Source of the DNA: Phytophthora colocasiae
Lineage: Eukaryota > Oomycota > Peronosporomycetes > Peronosporales > Peronosporaceae
Length of the DNA stretch: 64,000 nt
NCBI GenBank assembly: GCA_018806915.1
Contig: JAGKQI010000105.1
Coordinates: forward strand, 1,488,001 to 1,552,000
Direction of reading: 5' to 3'
The notes under the pieces were generated by a model, which was given only the letters and a program-made list of their open reading frames with translations, made no database searches and was not told where the DNA came from. Both the position numbers and the translations under genes were made by a program. Shown here in pieces: positions 53,459 to 63,963 of the stretch (position 1 is its first letter; the number at the start of each line of letters is the position of its first letter).

Positions 53459-53900
53459 TCAGAAGAGCCCTGGATACTCACGCATGGCCTCGCACATGAT
53501 AGCACCAAGGATAACGAGACCTACAACCACCAACAAGATGACTTCACTCAGTGACCATGGCACGCCGCCAGAGTAATGTAGCTCCTCTAGGGTAGCCGTT
53601 GCTCCCTGCTCCTCATTGGTACCCATCTGAACAGTCTCGAGATTCAAGTTGTCCAAGCCCTTGGTGGTCGACAGGTGGGCAAACCATTTCGCTGCTGGCC
53701 GAGGAATCCAGGGAAGCTCAGGCGTCGTATAATGGACACCAACGTGAGGCTTGAAAGACCCCCATTCGTTGTTATCCACAAAAGATCACGCGGTGTATCT
53801 GATGATCGGAATCTCTTCCTCCACAACAGCTTTATACAATTGTTCCACGTACGCCTAGAAGCACTAGAGCTAACCACTGTAACAAAGTTGAAATACGACT
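53459..53900 (-). pseudogene. Glycoside hydrolase family 1 (beta-glucosidase-like) C-terminal relic
   Basis: Minus strand: VEQLYKAVVEEEIPIIRYTA, a TGA stop, then SFVDNNEWGSFKPHVGVHYT and RPAAKWFAHLSTTKGL. This is the GH1 aglycone-site strand YTAWSFxDNxEW in which the conserved Trp codon has become TGA. After it comes a Glu/Leu-rich linker and a C-terminal membrane anchor (VILLVVVGLVILGAIM) ending at 53459, as in membrane-tethered oomycete GH1 enzymes. Upstream frames (to about 54120, phrase EPRLEDMVKWFDALSAEGG) might be more of the same gene, but I cannot tie them to GH1. Inactive as read. Confidence 0.6.
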
Positions 53901-54754
53901 GGGTACCTCTGCCAGAATGAAACTGGAGACTGGAGAGAGAAATGCAGCCACTGAGCTCTGATTTCAGAGCTATGAAAATGACAAATTCAAACTCCTCAAC
54001 AACTTTCCGTTGAACACATTCTCGATCTCCACCTTCAGCCGACAGTGCATCGAACCACTTGACCATATCCTCGAGTCGAGGCTCGGTATTGGCAAAAAGG
54101 CGACCTGGTACTCTTCGCATTTAGTTGCGCCACAACATTTACCAGCCCCAGCCTCCCCAGCCACCAAGGTCGCAGCAACCACCCCATCCGTATCCACCCC
54201 AAAGACCTCCCCATCCCCAGAACTCCTTTTTGTTGTTTCCGTCGATACGCTTAAGTATGTTCATCTCCTTCTCTGCAGCTTCACGCCAAACAAGCCCGCT
54301 ACAAAGCCCATAACATAAACGCTCTAGGTGACATACATTTTTGCATAGTATATGCAATCGAATTATTCTATGCCTTCATATCGAAATATGATATGACTCC
54401 GACGGTTGCTTGAATGTTTCATGACGGTTGTACGATCACAAACGTCCGGCAGGCCGCTAAGCGACAGTTCTTACGAACTGCGAATTTGATCGATGGACCC
54501 ATTTTGGCAAGAGCACATCGTCCCATTTCAGCACTCATTTTGGTTTTTCAGAAATTTGCCACTCTCTTGCATTCAGTATTGAATTTGGAAATTTCCGCTT
54601 TTTTTGTGGGTGAATTTTTGGGTCTCGCCTGCGAACCACCACAAGGCGGTTGGGCGCATTTTGGCAGCGGTGTCCTGCCGTGCCGAAGGTCTTCCGAAGG
54701 CCACAACTCAAAAGGCCTCGAAGCGCATAAGACGGAGAAAGAAAAGAAATTCTC
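53901..54754. other. Region with a Gly/Trp-rich frame, no supported gene
   Basis: On the minus strand, 54139-54260 encodes a Trp-Gly-rich tract (GWGGLWGGYGWGG) and 53980-54120 a short helical-looking phrase beginning at an ATG (54120). They may be remnants of the gene whose 3' end is the GH1 relic, or simple-sequence chance. Near 54532-54547 on the plus strand a CACTCATTTTGGTTTT block resembles an initiator for the elongase. Confidence 0.35.
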
Positions 54755-55899
54755 ATGGAGACAACCTTCACACGTGTGCCCAAGTTGCACGATGAGGTGC
54801 CGGCACTACGCTGGATGTTCCCGTTCCAGTACGAACGCGACTGGGTGCGTCTTCCTTCTTCTGTCTGCTACGACGTCTGCTTCGAGTCTTTTGCTAACAA
54901 TGTGTCCACCCAGGTGATCTCATGGGAGCCAGGCTTCTGCAAGGAATCGCTGCCCATGGCCGTCGCGCTCTGCACCGCCTACTGCGTGCTGTGCTTCGCC
55001 GGCCGCCGCATCATGCGCGATCTCAAACCCTTCAACCTCAAAGTGTACGTGTTGCGTGCGGGTTCTGCTGAAACTATTTGTCTTGGAGTTTGTATGCAAA
55101 ATGAAACTGACGATGGATACGCGATCTCTGTGTTACTCCTGCAGCCCCTTAGCGCTCTGGAACTTGGGACTCGCTACGTTCAGCGCCATCGGTGCGTCCC
55201 GTACGGTACCCTTCCTCATGAACACCATCTATCAGCGCGGTGTGTACCACTCGGTTTGTGCTCCGCCCACGCCGCACTATGGCCACGGCCCTGTGGCGCT
55301 CTGGGTCATGCTCTTCATCTTCTCCAAGGTGCCGGAGCTCGTGGACACGGCCTTCATTGTGCTGCGCAAGAAGCCGCTCATCTTTCTGCACTGGTACCAC
55401 CACATCACCGTGCTGCTCTTTTGCTGGCACGCGTTTGCTACTCTCTCAGCTAGGTGAGTGAACCCATTCTGGTGGTGCAGGAACTTGCTGTTGTTGGCTT
55501 TCTCTGTGCTTTTACACAGTTGAGAACCATGTGCTGACTTGATGTTGCATCGTTTTGTCGTATTATGTGTACAGCGGTCTCTACTTCGTGGCTATGAACT
55601 ATTCCGTGCACGCCGTCATGTACTTTTACTACTTCCTCACGGCGTGCGGTTTCCGACCACGCTGGGCACGTCTTGTGACGATCTTCCAGCTGAGTCAGAT
55701 GGGTGTGGGTGTTGCAGTGTGCAGCCTCAACGTGTACTACATGAAGCAGGGAGACGCATGCAGCGTGGACCCGGACAACCTCAAGTGGGGAATCATCATG
55801 TACTCGAGCTACTTCGCTCTGTTCCTCAAGTTCTTCATCGAGCGCTACTTGCTACGCAGCGCCAAGAAACCCGCTTCAACAGCGAAGAAGATCCAGTAA
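54755..55899 (+). CDS. ELO-family fatty acid elongase (4 exons)
   Basis: Model: 54755-54844, 54914-55044, 55145-55453, 55575-55899, all GT-AG and in phase, 284 residues. The first 69-bp intron is in frame and stop-free; removing it joins FPFQYERDW to VISWEPGF, the usual ELO N-terminus. Signature motifs: KVPELVDTAFIVLRKK, the histidine box HWYHH (156-160), NYSVHAVMYFYYF and a C-terminal QLSQMGVGV. Seven hydrophobic segments and a Lys-rich tail (KKPASTAKKIQ) fit an ER protein. It is the condensing enzyme of very-long-chain or polyunsaturated fatty acid elongation; chain specificity cannot be read here. Oomycetes are rich in arachidonate and EPA, so a PUFA substrate is plausible. Confidence 0.93.
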
Positions 55900-56261
55900 A
55901 TCACTCGGACGCAACACACAAGAGATATGCGAAAGCAAACGTTAGGATTGTACTTGAAGTAGTAGTCCATCTAGGGACAGCAGATAAGCTTAACGATAAT
56001 AAGCTTTTGACATTGCCATAGATCAATGAAGTATCGTAGCTACTAGCAACTAATAGCAAGGCAAGTTGACCATGGCAGCAAAAATGCACCCATCGATCTT
56101 TTGCAACACCGCGAACACGTCGCAGACACACCACTACATAATGTTGAAGTTGCACCTCGTACTTAACGAGGAGCAACGTCGACGTCGACGCGGTCAGCGT
56201 TAAGGTGATGGGCTCCCAAAAATGACAGAGGTATCAGCCACTCCTCGACTCGTGTGCTGTA
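55900..56261. other. Intergenic, no gene seen
   Basis: Spacer between the elongase and the sideroflexin gene. No supported feature. Confidence 0.5.
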
Positions 56262-57260
56262 ATGGAAGGGGAGAAGGAGCTGTTGGCTGCGGCCCCAGAG
56301 ACGCACATTAAGCTGGCAGACCCTAATGAGGACACGTACTTCGGCCGCGTACGCAAGACCTTCTACATGTTGGACTTCCGCACGGCCTTCACGACGGAGC
56401 ATGCGCTGCAGGACGCACGTGAACTGGTAGCAATGCATCGTCGAGGGGAATTCGTGGACCCAGCCAAGCTCGAACACGCGCAGTATGTGACCCACGCCAT
56501 CCTGCACCCAGACACTCACATGCCAGTCTTCACGCCTCTTCGAGCGTCCATGATCGTGCCGATGAACATGATCATGGACGGCGCAATGCTGCTGGCCAAT
56601 AGCACCAAGACCACCATCTTCGCACAATGGCTCAACCAAACCTACAACGCTCTGCACTATTACGCCAACCGCAATGCATCCAATGAGGACACAGCGGAGC
56701 AGCGGCTGGTGGCGTACGTGGGAGCCACTGCCAGCTCCGTGGGGGCATCGCTGGGGATCCGACGTTTAGCTGGTCGAATGACCGACGCTAAATGGGCCCC
56801 CGCTGTGGCTCGTATGGGCCCATTCGCTGCTGTTGCAGCTGCAGATCTGCTCAACATGGCGGTCATGAGACAGAGCGAATACCTCAAGGGCGTCCACGTG
56901 TACGACGAGAATGGGGATTATGTGGGCAAGTCGAGGAGATGTGGTGCTCTTGCTGTTGCTTCTTGTGCGGCTGGGCGGATCTTCGCTGCTGCGCCAATTC
57001 TTCTCTTGCCACCGCTGATTATCTCCAAGATTGAGAAGCACAGTACGTTGTTCAGTCGATCGAAGACGCGCTGGTTGCGTGTTCCAACGTTGCTGGGGTT
57101 AGTGGGCTGTGCTATCCAATTTTCAGTGCCGCTGACGTTTGGACTCTTCCGCCAGACAGCGCAACTGGACTCCAAGTATCTCGAGCCGGAGCTACAACAT
57201 ATTACTCGCAAGCAGGATGGCCAACCCGTGCGCATCGTCACGTACAACAAGGGCATCTAA
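56262..57260 (+). CDS. SFXN: Sideroflexin (mitochondrial amino-acid carrier)
   Basis: Intronless, 332 residues. Family motifs in order: an N-terminal DFRTAFTT segment, the signature HPDT (82-85), the phrase WLNQTYNALHYYANRNAS, a QSEYLKGVHVYDENG loop, and a C-terminal LRQ/FRQTAQLDSKYLEPEL. Four to five membrane segments lie between about 95 and 295. Sideroflexins sit in the inner mitochondrial membrane; human SFXN1/3 import serine for one-carbon metabolism, and others affect iron handling. No cleavable presequence is expected in this family, and none is seen. Confidence 0.95.
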   Translation: MEGEKELLAAAPETHIKLADPNEDTYFGRVRKTFYMLDFRTAFTTEHALQDARELVAMHRRGEFVDPAKLEHAQYVTHAILHPDTHMPVFTPLRASMIVPMNMIMDGAMLLANSTKTTIFAQWLNQTYNALHYYANRNASNEDTAEQRLVAYVGATASSVGASLGIRRLAGRMTDAKWAPAVARMGPFAAVAAADLLNMAVMRQSEYLKGVHVYDENGDYVGKSRRCGALAVASCAAGRIFAAAPILLLPPLIISKIEKHSTLFSRSKTRWLRVPTLLGLVGCAIQFSVPLTFGLFRQTAQLDSKYLEPELQHITRKQDGQPVRIVTYNKGI

Positions 57261-57314
57261 AGTCTCGATACAATACACTTCAAGACAGTTTTGGATGTTT
57301 AGCCTGCTGTCACT

Positions 57315-58068
57315 TCAATTTGATGTGAACTCGTTTACAGTTGTCCACGGCGCCAGAAATGCTTGGATCTCTTCCATCTCGAGACACAACCGAGAAAAAT
57401 CCTCGTAAGTTAAAGTTTCTTGCTCGCCGTACATGGCTTTCGTCAAGTCCTCAAAGTAGGACAAGCGCGGTAGCTCATCGTGGAGTTTGTTCGGGTCGGC
57501 GAGTGCTGCAAGTAGCTTGCTAGCTCCCACAGCAAGTGTGCGGAATAATAATGTTGCTTCGTCCGCCACCATGAGCCCAATACGATGTGTTGACACGTTG
57601 AACTGTTCGAAGATCGCTACAAGTCCACAAGATTCACGTCAATTCAGCCTGATAGCACAGAATGTGCCACAAAATACCTTTTTGTTTTATCTCTTGAGAA
57701 AGATGAGGCGCAACTAGGACGAGACTTGCGAGGAATTCACACGAATCCACCGTTTCGCTGTTTCTCGGGTCGAATACTGCTAATGTCTTTTTAACTGTTT
57801 CCACAGGAAGATTGGGAAATAACGCGTGGACTTTGTTCACATCTAAGTGGAAGTTTCGCTGCGTTATGAGTGAGAACTGTGCTAGCGTTTGTTCATTGAC
57901 TGCAGCCAGAAAAATCAAACGTGAGAGTGCTGGACATTGTGAGCTGATCTGATCTACCTTACTAAGTTACGTACTTGATCGTGCTGTCTCCAATACTGCT
58001 TCGACATTCGGTGAGTGCGACTTAGCAGCTAGAACAGCGATATCAACGCTGCTGATCGCTGCCCCCAT
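57315..58068 (-). CDS. EF-hand-like protein (3 exons)
   Basis: Model: complement of 57975-58068, 57678-57899 and 57315-57616; junctions are GT-AG with matching phases, 205 residues. Begins MGAAISSVDIAVLAAKSH, where MGAA could be a myristoylation site. The centre has an EF-hand-like helix-loop-helix with the loop phrase FDPRNSETVDSCEFLASL (weak at position 12), followed by a second region FEQFNVSTHRIGLMVADEA spaced like a paired EF-hand. Overall size and spacing resemble the calcineurin B/CBL/NCS group, but Ca-binding residues are incomplete. Function unknown; possibly a Ca-sensor relative. Confidence 0.7.
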
Positions 58069-58113
58069 TGCTTCTCAAATAGCCGCGTCGGTTAAGCCAT
58101 TCCAAAGCTCTGA

Positions 58114-59271
58114 CTAAAGTACGCGAGCTTGAGTTCGACTCGGAACCAACTGAAACGCTGGGCTAACGAAGTGTTTGCAGTTGCATCTGGAACATATTCA
58201 CAACGCGTTAGATCTACTCGAAACGATGAGTGAGTACAATACGTACTTGACTCCAATCCAGTTCCACGACCCAAGTTTGGCTCTGCACGACGGACACAGC
58301 AGCTTTCCGTCGTTACTCCTCACAAAAGATGAGTCTTTCGCCATCCACTGCATTGGCTCTACGAAAATAACAGCGCAAGAGCTTCCGCTAGCTCCTGAAT
58401 CTGGACTCGAATGCGATAACTGCAAGCAAACAGAGTACCAATTCAATACGCAACCCATAGAAGCTCAATTTCAACACTACGCACCTGGTTCCTTGTCGTA
58501 CACAACACGTAGTTACACTTTCGACAACATAGAGATTCTCCCGGGCGCTGAAGTTGCGGGATGGCAACAATAACCGGTTCTCCGGTTTTCTTTCGTTGTT
58601 GCTGCGCCACCATCGTACGGAACTGGGCATGTGCTGGTGCGCTCCCCATAATTTTGGGGTCGTTCTCCATCCGCTCAAACAGCTCCAGTTGCCGTAAAAA
58701 CCCAGGGTTGATTGAGATACACGGTCGAGCTTTCTGCACCACGTCGTATGCCTTCAAAAGCGTTTTCCCTTGTGTTGCCATTAGATATGCCACACAGATA
58801 GAAGCGCTACGGGACTGTCCGTACACACAGTGCACTAATACAGCATTGCCTTGTGTCAAGTGTTTCTTTAAGAACTCGATGCATTCTTCAAAATGTAACA
58901 GCAACAGTTCATCTTCCATGTCGAGGATGTCAATGAGCTGAACGTCACATGGCTACATGATAATTAATTTAGTTAGACTGCAGCAACAATATATTGTCAC
59001 CGATAAGGTACTACCTTCGCAGTGAGATTGCCAGTACCCAATGCAACAATAGCGTGAATTTCGTTCGTCTCTAGGAAGTCGAAGTCCTTTGTCGACAAAA
59101 CAGTTAGAGAGCAATCCTTTTTGAGCGATTAAGCTGTCTGTATACCTGCGCTGCTCCTGCCTCGCCAAGGAACAAGGGAAGGTCTCCAATACGTGCCGCC
59201 TTCGGAAACCCTTCTAGCAGCGGATGGTGGCGCTGACGCTCCAAGAGCAGGCTTACGACAGCCATCTCCAT
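58114..59271 (-). CDS. YVH1: Dual-specificity phosphatase DUSP12/YVH1-like (5 exons)
   Basis: Model: complement of 59146-59271, 59015-59086, 58485-58952, 58247-58419 and 58114-58186; all GT-AG with matching phases, 303 residues. The first part is the DSP fold with LPLFLGEAGAA and the catalytic loop HCVYGQSRS (Cys nucleophile, Arg). The second part is the YVH1 zinc-binding domain: CRKCNYVLC, then IFVEPMQWM, CPSC and CNCKHF, ending with a basic helix. YVH1 releases Mrt4 from pre-60S ribosomes in exchange for the P-stalk; the zinc domain is essential for that. It shares a 369-bp divergent region with the first D-LDH gene. Confidence 0.92.
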
Positions 59272-59640
59272 GGATACAGCAGTGGCGCGTAATGCGTCTT
59301 TGACACACTGAAGTGTCGCATTTCAAGAGCTGGTCACAGTTTAATGGTCTAGCCTAAACTTAGCACGTAATGCTCTTAAAAGCAACAAACATTTTATCAA
59401 GAAAACGCTGTACAAAACGAACTTCTTTACCAACAGCTGCCGTCAAACTGTCGCGTAAAAGGCTGCGTTTTTTTGCAAAACGATCCTTGAAGCAATTGGT
59501 GAGACCTCTTCAATACTGAAGGACAGTGAACTGAATCACTGGTAGGATGATATTGTCCTCCTGGTCAGAATCCACCACCTTATCCTCATTCCTGAATTTG
59601 CCATCGAGAGGAAGAACTCCCTCTCTTCCTCTTTTCAATC
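59272..59640. other. Divergent promoter region, YVH1-like and D-LDH 1
   Basis: Non-coding spacer serving two divergent genes; holds the D-LDH 1 initiator at 59584-59599. Confidence 0.5.
59584..59599 (+). promoter_or_regulatory. Oomycete initiator/flanking element of D-LDH 1
   Basis: CCTCATTCCTGAATTT fits GCTCATTYYNCAWTTT with two mismatches, 42 bp before the ATG at 59641. Confidence 0.6.
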
Positions 59641-60642
59641 ATGAAGATCGCCTTCTTCTCCACCCACAGCTACGACATTGAGTCAATGGAACGCATTGCC
59701 AAAGAGGACGGTATCACCCCTCAGCACGAACTCAAGTTCTTCGCTCCTCGTCTGGATCACACGTCTGCTAAACTGGCGGAAGGATGTGAAGGTGTCTGCA
59801 TTTTCGTCAATGACGTTGCGGACGAAGCTGCTCTGCGTGTATTGGCTGCTGCTGGTACGAAGGTTGTGTTCCTTCGTTGTGCTGGCTTCGATATGATCGA
59901 CCTAAAGGTAGCCAAGGAGCTCGGAATGCCGGTCATTCGTGTGCCCGCTTACTCTCCGTTTGCTGTCGCTGAGCACGCTGCTGCGTTGATGATGACGCTG
60001 AACCGTAAGATTCATCGCTCATACAACCGCACCCGTGAGCAGAACTTCCGCCTTGCCGGTCTATTGGGCTTCGACCTGCACGGTAAGACCATCGGTGTCG
60101 TAGGAACGGGTAAGATCGGAGCTCTGTTCGCTCGTATTGCTGCCGGTTTCGGTTGCAAAGTCCTGGCCTACGATGTGGTCGAAAATCCCGAAGCTCTGGG
60201 CTACGGCGTGGAGTACGTGAGCCAGGACGAGATCTGGGCTCGCTCGGACATTATCTCGCTGCACTGCCCCCTGTTCCCGTCGACTAAGCACACCATTAAT
60301 GCCGATAGCATTGGCAAGATGAAGGAAGGTGTCATGCTGATTAACACGAGCCGTGGTGGACTTATTGACACTAAGGCTCTTGTGGATGGCCTGAAGTCTG
60401 GTAAGGTCTCTGCTGTGGGTCTCGATGTGTTCGAGGGCGAAGGCGACTACTTCTACTCGGACCGTTCGGGTGCCATCATCGCTGATGAGACCCTTGCTCG
60501 TCTGTTCACGTTCCCTAACGTGATCATTACGGGCCACCAAGCTTTCTTCACCAAGGAAGCCCTTGACAACATTGGCCACACTACTATGGCCAACATCAAG
60601 GCGTATGAAGCCAAGGAGGAGCTGGTGAACGAGGTCAAGTAG
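59641..60642 (+). CDS. D-lactate dehydrogenase-type 2-hydroxyacid dehydrogenase, copy 1
   Basis: Intronless, 333 residues, cytosolic (no presequence). The NAD-binding Rossmann motif is GVVGTGKIG followed by the Asp in LAYDVV; catalytic residues are Arg in NTSRGG, Glu in DVFEGE and His in TGHQAFFT. It matches the long bacterial fermentative LdhA-type of the D-isomer-specific family, which reduces pyruvate to D-lactate. First of three tandem paralogues on the plus strand, each ending in LVNEVK. Copies 1 and 2 are most alike, agreeing at well over three quarters of positions by eye. Confidence 0.93.
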   Translation: MKIAFFSTHSYDIESMERIAKEDGITPQHELKFFAPRLDHTSAKLAEGCEGVCIFVNDVADEAALRVLAAAGTKVVFLRCAGFDMIDLKVAKELGMPVIRVPAYSPFAVAEHAAALMMTLNRKIHRSYNRTREQNFRLAGLLGFDLHGKTIGVVGTGKIGALFARIAAGFGCKVLAYDVVENPEALGYGVEYVSQDEIWARSDIISLHCPLFPSTKHTINADSIGKMKEGVMLINTSRGGLIDTKALVDGLKSGKVSAVGLDVFEGEGDYFYSDRSGAIIADETLARLFTFPNVIITGHQAFFTKEALDNIGHTTMANIKAYEAKEELVNEVK

Positions 60643-61069
60643 AGTCCTCCAGCACGAAGTCGACTGTGAGTCAACATACCCATTATGTAGCCGAGCCTTT
60701 TAGTCGAAGAAGCTGCAATACAACGCTTGTTCATCTTCCATAGTGTCAACGAGTGAGACGAGACTCAATGCTATCCTCTGGTCGTGTTGCCAGTGTTGAA
60801 GTTGCTCACTGTCGTGTGCAGCCTTTCAGAGCACGATGATGGATGAGCGTAGCAAACTACCAACGAAGCAGCAGTGAAAGACTGAAGATGGCAACGAGAA
60901 ATGCAGCAAGGGGACTGGGAGAACTCATCGGTAGCTCTGGCTTTTCAGGATCGACGTTGTAGATTCGAGCTGTCGCTGTCATTTCACCCTAGATCGATCT
61001 CGTCCCAAGTCTGTCATTCCTTGTTTCACCACGAACTTCGCAAGTCCCATCAAACCCAAACGAACCACG
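60643..61069. other. Intergenic between D-LDH 1 and 2
   Basis: No gene. Near its end, CTGTCATTCCTTGTTT (61011-61026) resembles the initiator of copy 1 more loosely, 44 bp before the copy 2 ATG. Confidence 0.45.
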
Positions 61070-62092
61070 ATGTCTCCAGCTCAAACCGCCATCAAGATCG
61101 CCTTCTTCTCGTCGCACAGCTACGACATCGAATCCATGGAGCGTATCGCCAAAGAGGACAACGTCACCCCTAAGCACGAGCTCAAGTTCCTCACTCCACG
61201 TCTGGACGCCAACTCGGCTACATTGGCCGACGGCTGTGTAGGTGTCTGTATCTTCGTGAACGACGTCGCCGACGAAGCTGCTTTACGTGTGCTGGCTGCC
61301 GGAGGTACTAAGGTTGTGTTCCTGCGTTGCGCCGGATTCGACATGATCGACCTGAAGGTGGCCAAGGAGCTTGGAATGCCGGTCATCCGCGTTCCAGCAT
61401 ACTCCCCGTACGCTGTCGCCGAACACGCAGCTTCGTTGATGATGATTCTTAACCGCAAGATCCACCGTTCGTACAACCGCACACGCGAGTTGAACTTCCG
61501 TCTTGCTGGTTTGCTGGGCTTTGACGTCCACGGTAAGACCATCGGTGTCGTCGGCACGGGCAAGATCGGAGCTCTATTTGCTCGTATTGCCGCCGGATTC
61601 GGGTGTAAGGTCCTCGCCTACGACGTGGTTCAAAACCCGGAGGCCTTGAGCTACGGCGTGGAGTACGTCTCGTTGGACGAGATCTGGGCCCAAGCCGACA
61701 TCATTTCGCTGCACGTGCCTCTATTCCCAAGCACCAAACACTTGATTAATGCCGAGAGCATTGTTAAGATGAAACAAGGTGTAATGTTACTCAACACGAG
61801 CCGTGGAGGGCTCATTGACACTAAAGCTCTTGTGAACGGGCTCAAGTCGCGAAAGATCGGCTCGGTCGGCCTTGACGTGTTTGAGGGTGAAGGTGAGTAC
61901 TTTTACTCGGACCGCTCGGGCTCCATCATCGCCGACGACGACCTCGCTCGCCTGTTCACGTTCCCGAACGTGTTGATCACTGGCCATCAGGCTTACTTTA
62001 CGAAGGAGGCCCTGGACAACATCGCTTATACAACGATGACCAATATCCAAGCGTACATGGCCAAGGAGACTCTGGTGAACGAGGTCAAGTAA
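61070..62092 (+). CDS. D-lactate dehydrogenase-type 2-hydroxyacid dehydrogenase, copy 2
   Basis: Intronless, 340 residues. Same motif set as copy 1 (GVVGTGKIG, NTSRGG, DVFEGE, TGHQAYFT) with a seven-residue N-terminal extension MSPAQTA and no targeting signal. Catalytic Arg, Glu and His are all kept. Likely a second cytosolic fermentative D-LDH; the upstream region is unrelated to that of copy 1, so expression may differ by stage. Confidence 0.93.
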   Translation: MSPAQTAIKIAFFSSHSYDIESMERIAKEDNVTPKHELKFLTPRLDANSATLADGCVGVCIFVNDVADEAALRVLAAGGTKVVFLRCAGFDMIDLKVAKELGMPVIRVPAYSPYAVAEHAASLMMILNRKIHRSYNRTRELNFRLAGLLGFDVHGKTIGVVGTGKIGALFARIAAGFGCKVLAYDVVQNPEALSYGVEYVSLDEIWAQADIISLHVPLFPSTKHLINAESIVKMKQGVMLLNTSRGGLIDTKALVNGLKSRKIGSVGLDVFEGEGEYFYSDRSGSIIADDDLARLFTFPNVLITGHQAYFTKEALDNIAYTTMTNIQAYMAKETLVNEVK

Positions 62093-62726
62093 ACTCTTCA
62101 ACACAAGCACCCGCCGGTTGCGAAGACAAACTGGAAATGCTAAGCAGAAAATAAATCAACAATAAAAGTGTTGTTGAAGCGCATTTTGGAGTGAATGTCA
62201 GTCTTCAGTGACCATCACTCTTCCTGCATCTTGGCAGAATTGTACGTGTTAGAGTAGCACTGAACTATACTCAGTCATGAGCCCGAGATCGCCGAAAACA
62301 GTTCAACCGCGTCATGACAACAAGTGTCAGTCCAGAACGAGCTTCATCCACACGCGCACTTCAAGGAGACCATGATACGTTGCGGTGACTGCAACCTGAC
62401 ACGAGTTGGTTGTAAACACATCTCTACTGCGGAAATGAGCACAGCGACAACTACATTACACTGCACACAACTAAGCCACAGTGCCGCATCCAAATCATCC
62501 AGCTCTGCTTAGCGTACTTGAGCTGTCTGACCTCCGTCTTGAAAGCGGGCTGCTTCGAAGGCACGCATCACGCGTCAGCCAGATAGACACGCACACGGAA
62601 TTCGCGGTTGACGTATCTCCACGCGACATACACGCTTCGGCCTCACGCACCGGCTTTGAAGTGCAGCTCCTTCAATTCATCCAAGGTCGCACATTATTGG
62701 AAATTCCTTTAAGTGCCTAAGCAACG
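62093..62726. other. Intergenic between D-LDH 2 and 3
   Basis: No gene supported; short open frames (62324-62512, 62481-62720) overlap in different phases and look like chance. Confidence 0.45.
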
Positions 62727-63963
62727 ATGATGCAGCGCTGTGTGGCTTCATTCAGCCGCCGTCAGAGCCTTTCAATGGTGTGCCGATGGTTGCCAGCCCT
62801 TGCACAGCGCGACTTCACCACTGCTCAACAACGCAAGGGCATGCGCATCGGCTTCTTTTCGGCACACAACTATGAGATCGGCACAATGAAGGCACTCGCC
62901 GAGCATGCCGGTATCGCCAAAGACAACGAACTAGTGTACGTCACTTAACGGTGGATGCCTGGGGGTGATAGAGTGAGACTGACATTCGAAACATTGCAGA
63001 TTTTTCTCCAACAGGCTGACCCAGCAGACTACGCAGCTTGCCGAGAACTGCGAGGGCGTCTGCATCTTCGTCAATGACGTCGCTGACGCCACTGCACTAC
63101 GCAGGGTGAGCGACTATGAATTGTACGAGTCAATTTTACGTTCTAACTTCAGTTTTCTGTAGCTGCACGATCGTGGCACCCGCGTGCTGTTCCTGCGCTG
63201 CGCTGGCTTCGATATGGTCGACCTGGATGCAGCCAAAGAGCTTGATATGCCCGTAGTGCGCGTACCTGCATACTCACCGTACGCAGTGGCTGAACATGCT
63301 GCTGCGTTGATGATGACGTTGAACCGCAAGACGCACCGTGCTTTCAACCGCACACGTGAGCAGAACTTCCGACTAACGGGTCTGCTGGGCTTCGACATGA
63401 ACGGAAAGACTGTGGGTGTCATTGGTACGGGCAAGATTGGAGCCATCTACGCGCGTATTTGTAAGGGATTTGGATGTCGCGTACTTGCGTACGATGTAGC
63501 GGAGAACCCGGAAGCTTTGGGCTACGGGGTCGAGTACGTACCGCTTGAGGAGATATGGAAGGAGGCCGACATCATCTCGCTGCATTGCCCGCTGTTCCCG
63601 AGCACCAAGCACGTGATCAATGAGAACAGTATTAAGCAGATGAAGGACGGCGTGATGATCATCAACACGAGTCGTGGCGCGTTGATCAACACGGAAGCTC
63701 TAGTGGAAGGCATCAAGGCCAACAAGATCTCATCTGTTGGGCTAGATGTGTTTGAGGGCGAACAGGGCTACTTCTACTCGGACCGCTCAGGTGAAATCAT
63801 CGCCAACGATATGCTGGCTCGCCTGTTCACGTTCCCGAACGTGGTCATCACCGGCCACCAAGCATTCTTCACGGAAGAAGCACTAGACAACATTGCACGC
63901 ACCACTATCGACAACATCGCTGCATACATTGCCGACGAGCCACTTGTGAATGAGGTCAAGTAG
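62727..63963 (+). CDS. D-lactate dehydrogenase-type enzyme, copy 3, with mitochondrial presequence (3 exons)
   Basis: Model: 62727-62935, 63000-63105, 63163-63963, GT-AG and in phase, 371 residues. The catalytic core matches copies 1 and 2 (GVIGTGKIG, NTSRGA, DVFEGE, TGHQAFFT, end LVNEVK). The extra about 38 residues at the N-terminus are rich in Arg, Ser and hydrophobics with no acid until Asp29, and contain RDF followed by TT at residues 28-32, fitting an R-3-type mitochondrial processing site. Introns fall only in the N-terminal third. A matrix NAD-dependent D-2-hydroxyacid reductase is inferred. More diverged from the other two than they are from each other. Confidence 0.9.

Noticed and set aside
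58175..58573. 132-codon plus-strand frame
   Set aside because: Antisense to exons 3-5 of the YVH1-like gene, whose zinc motifs and splice phases are convincing.
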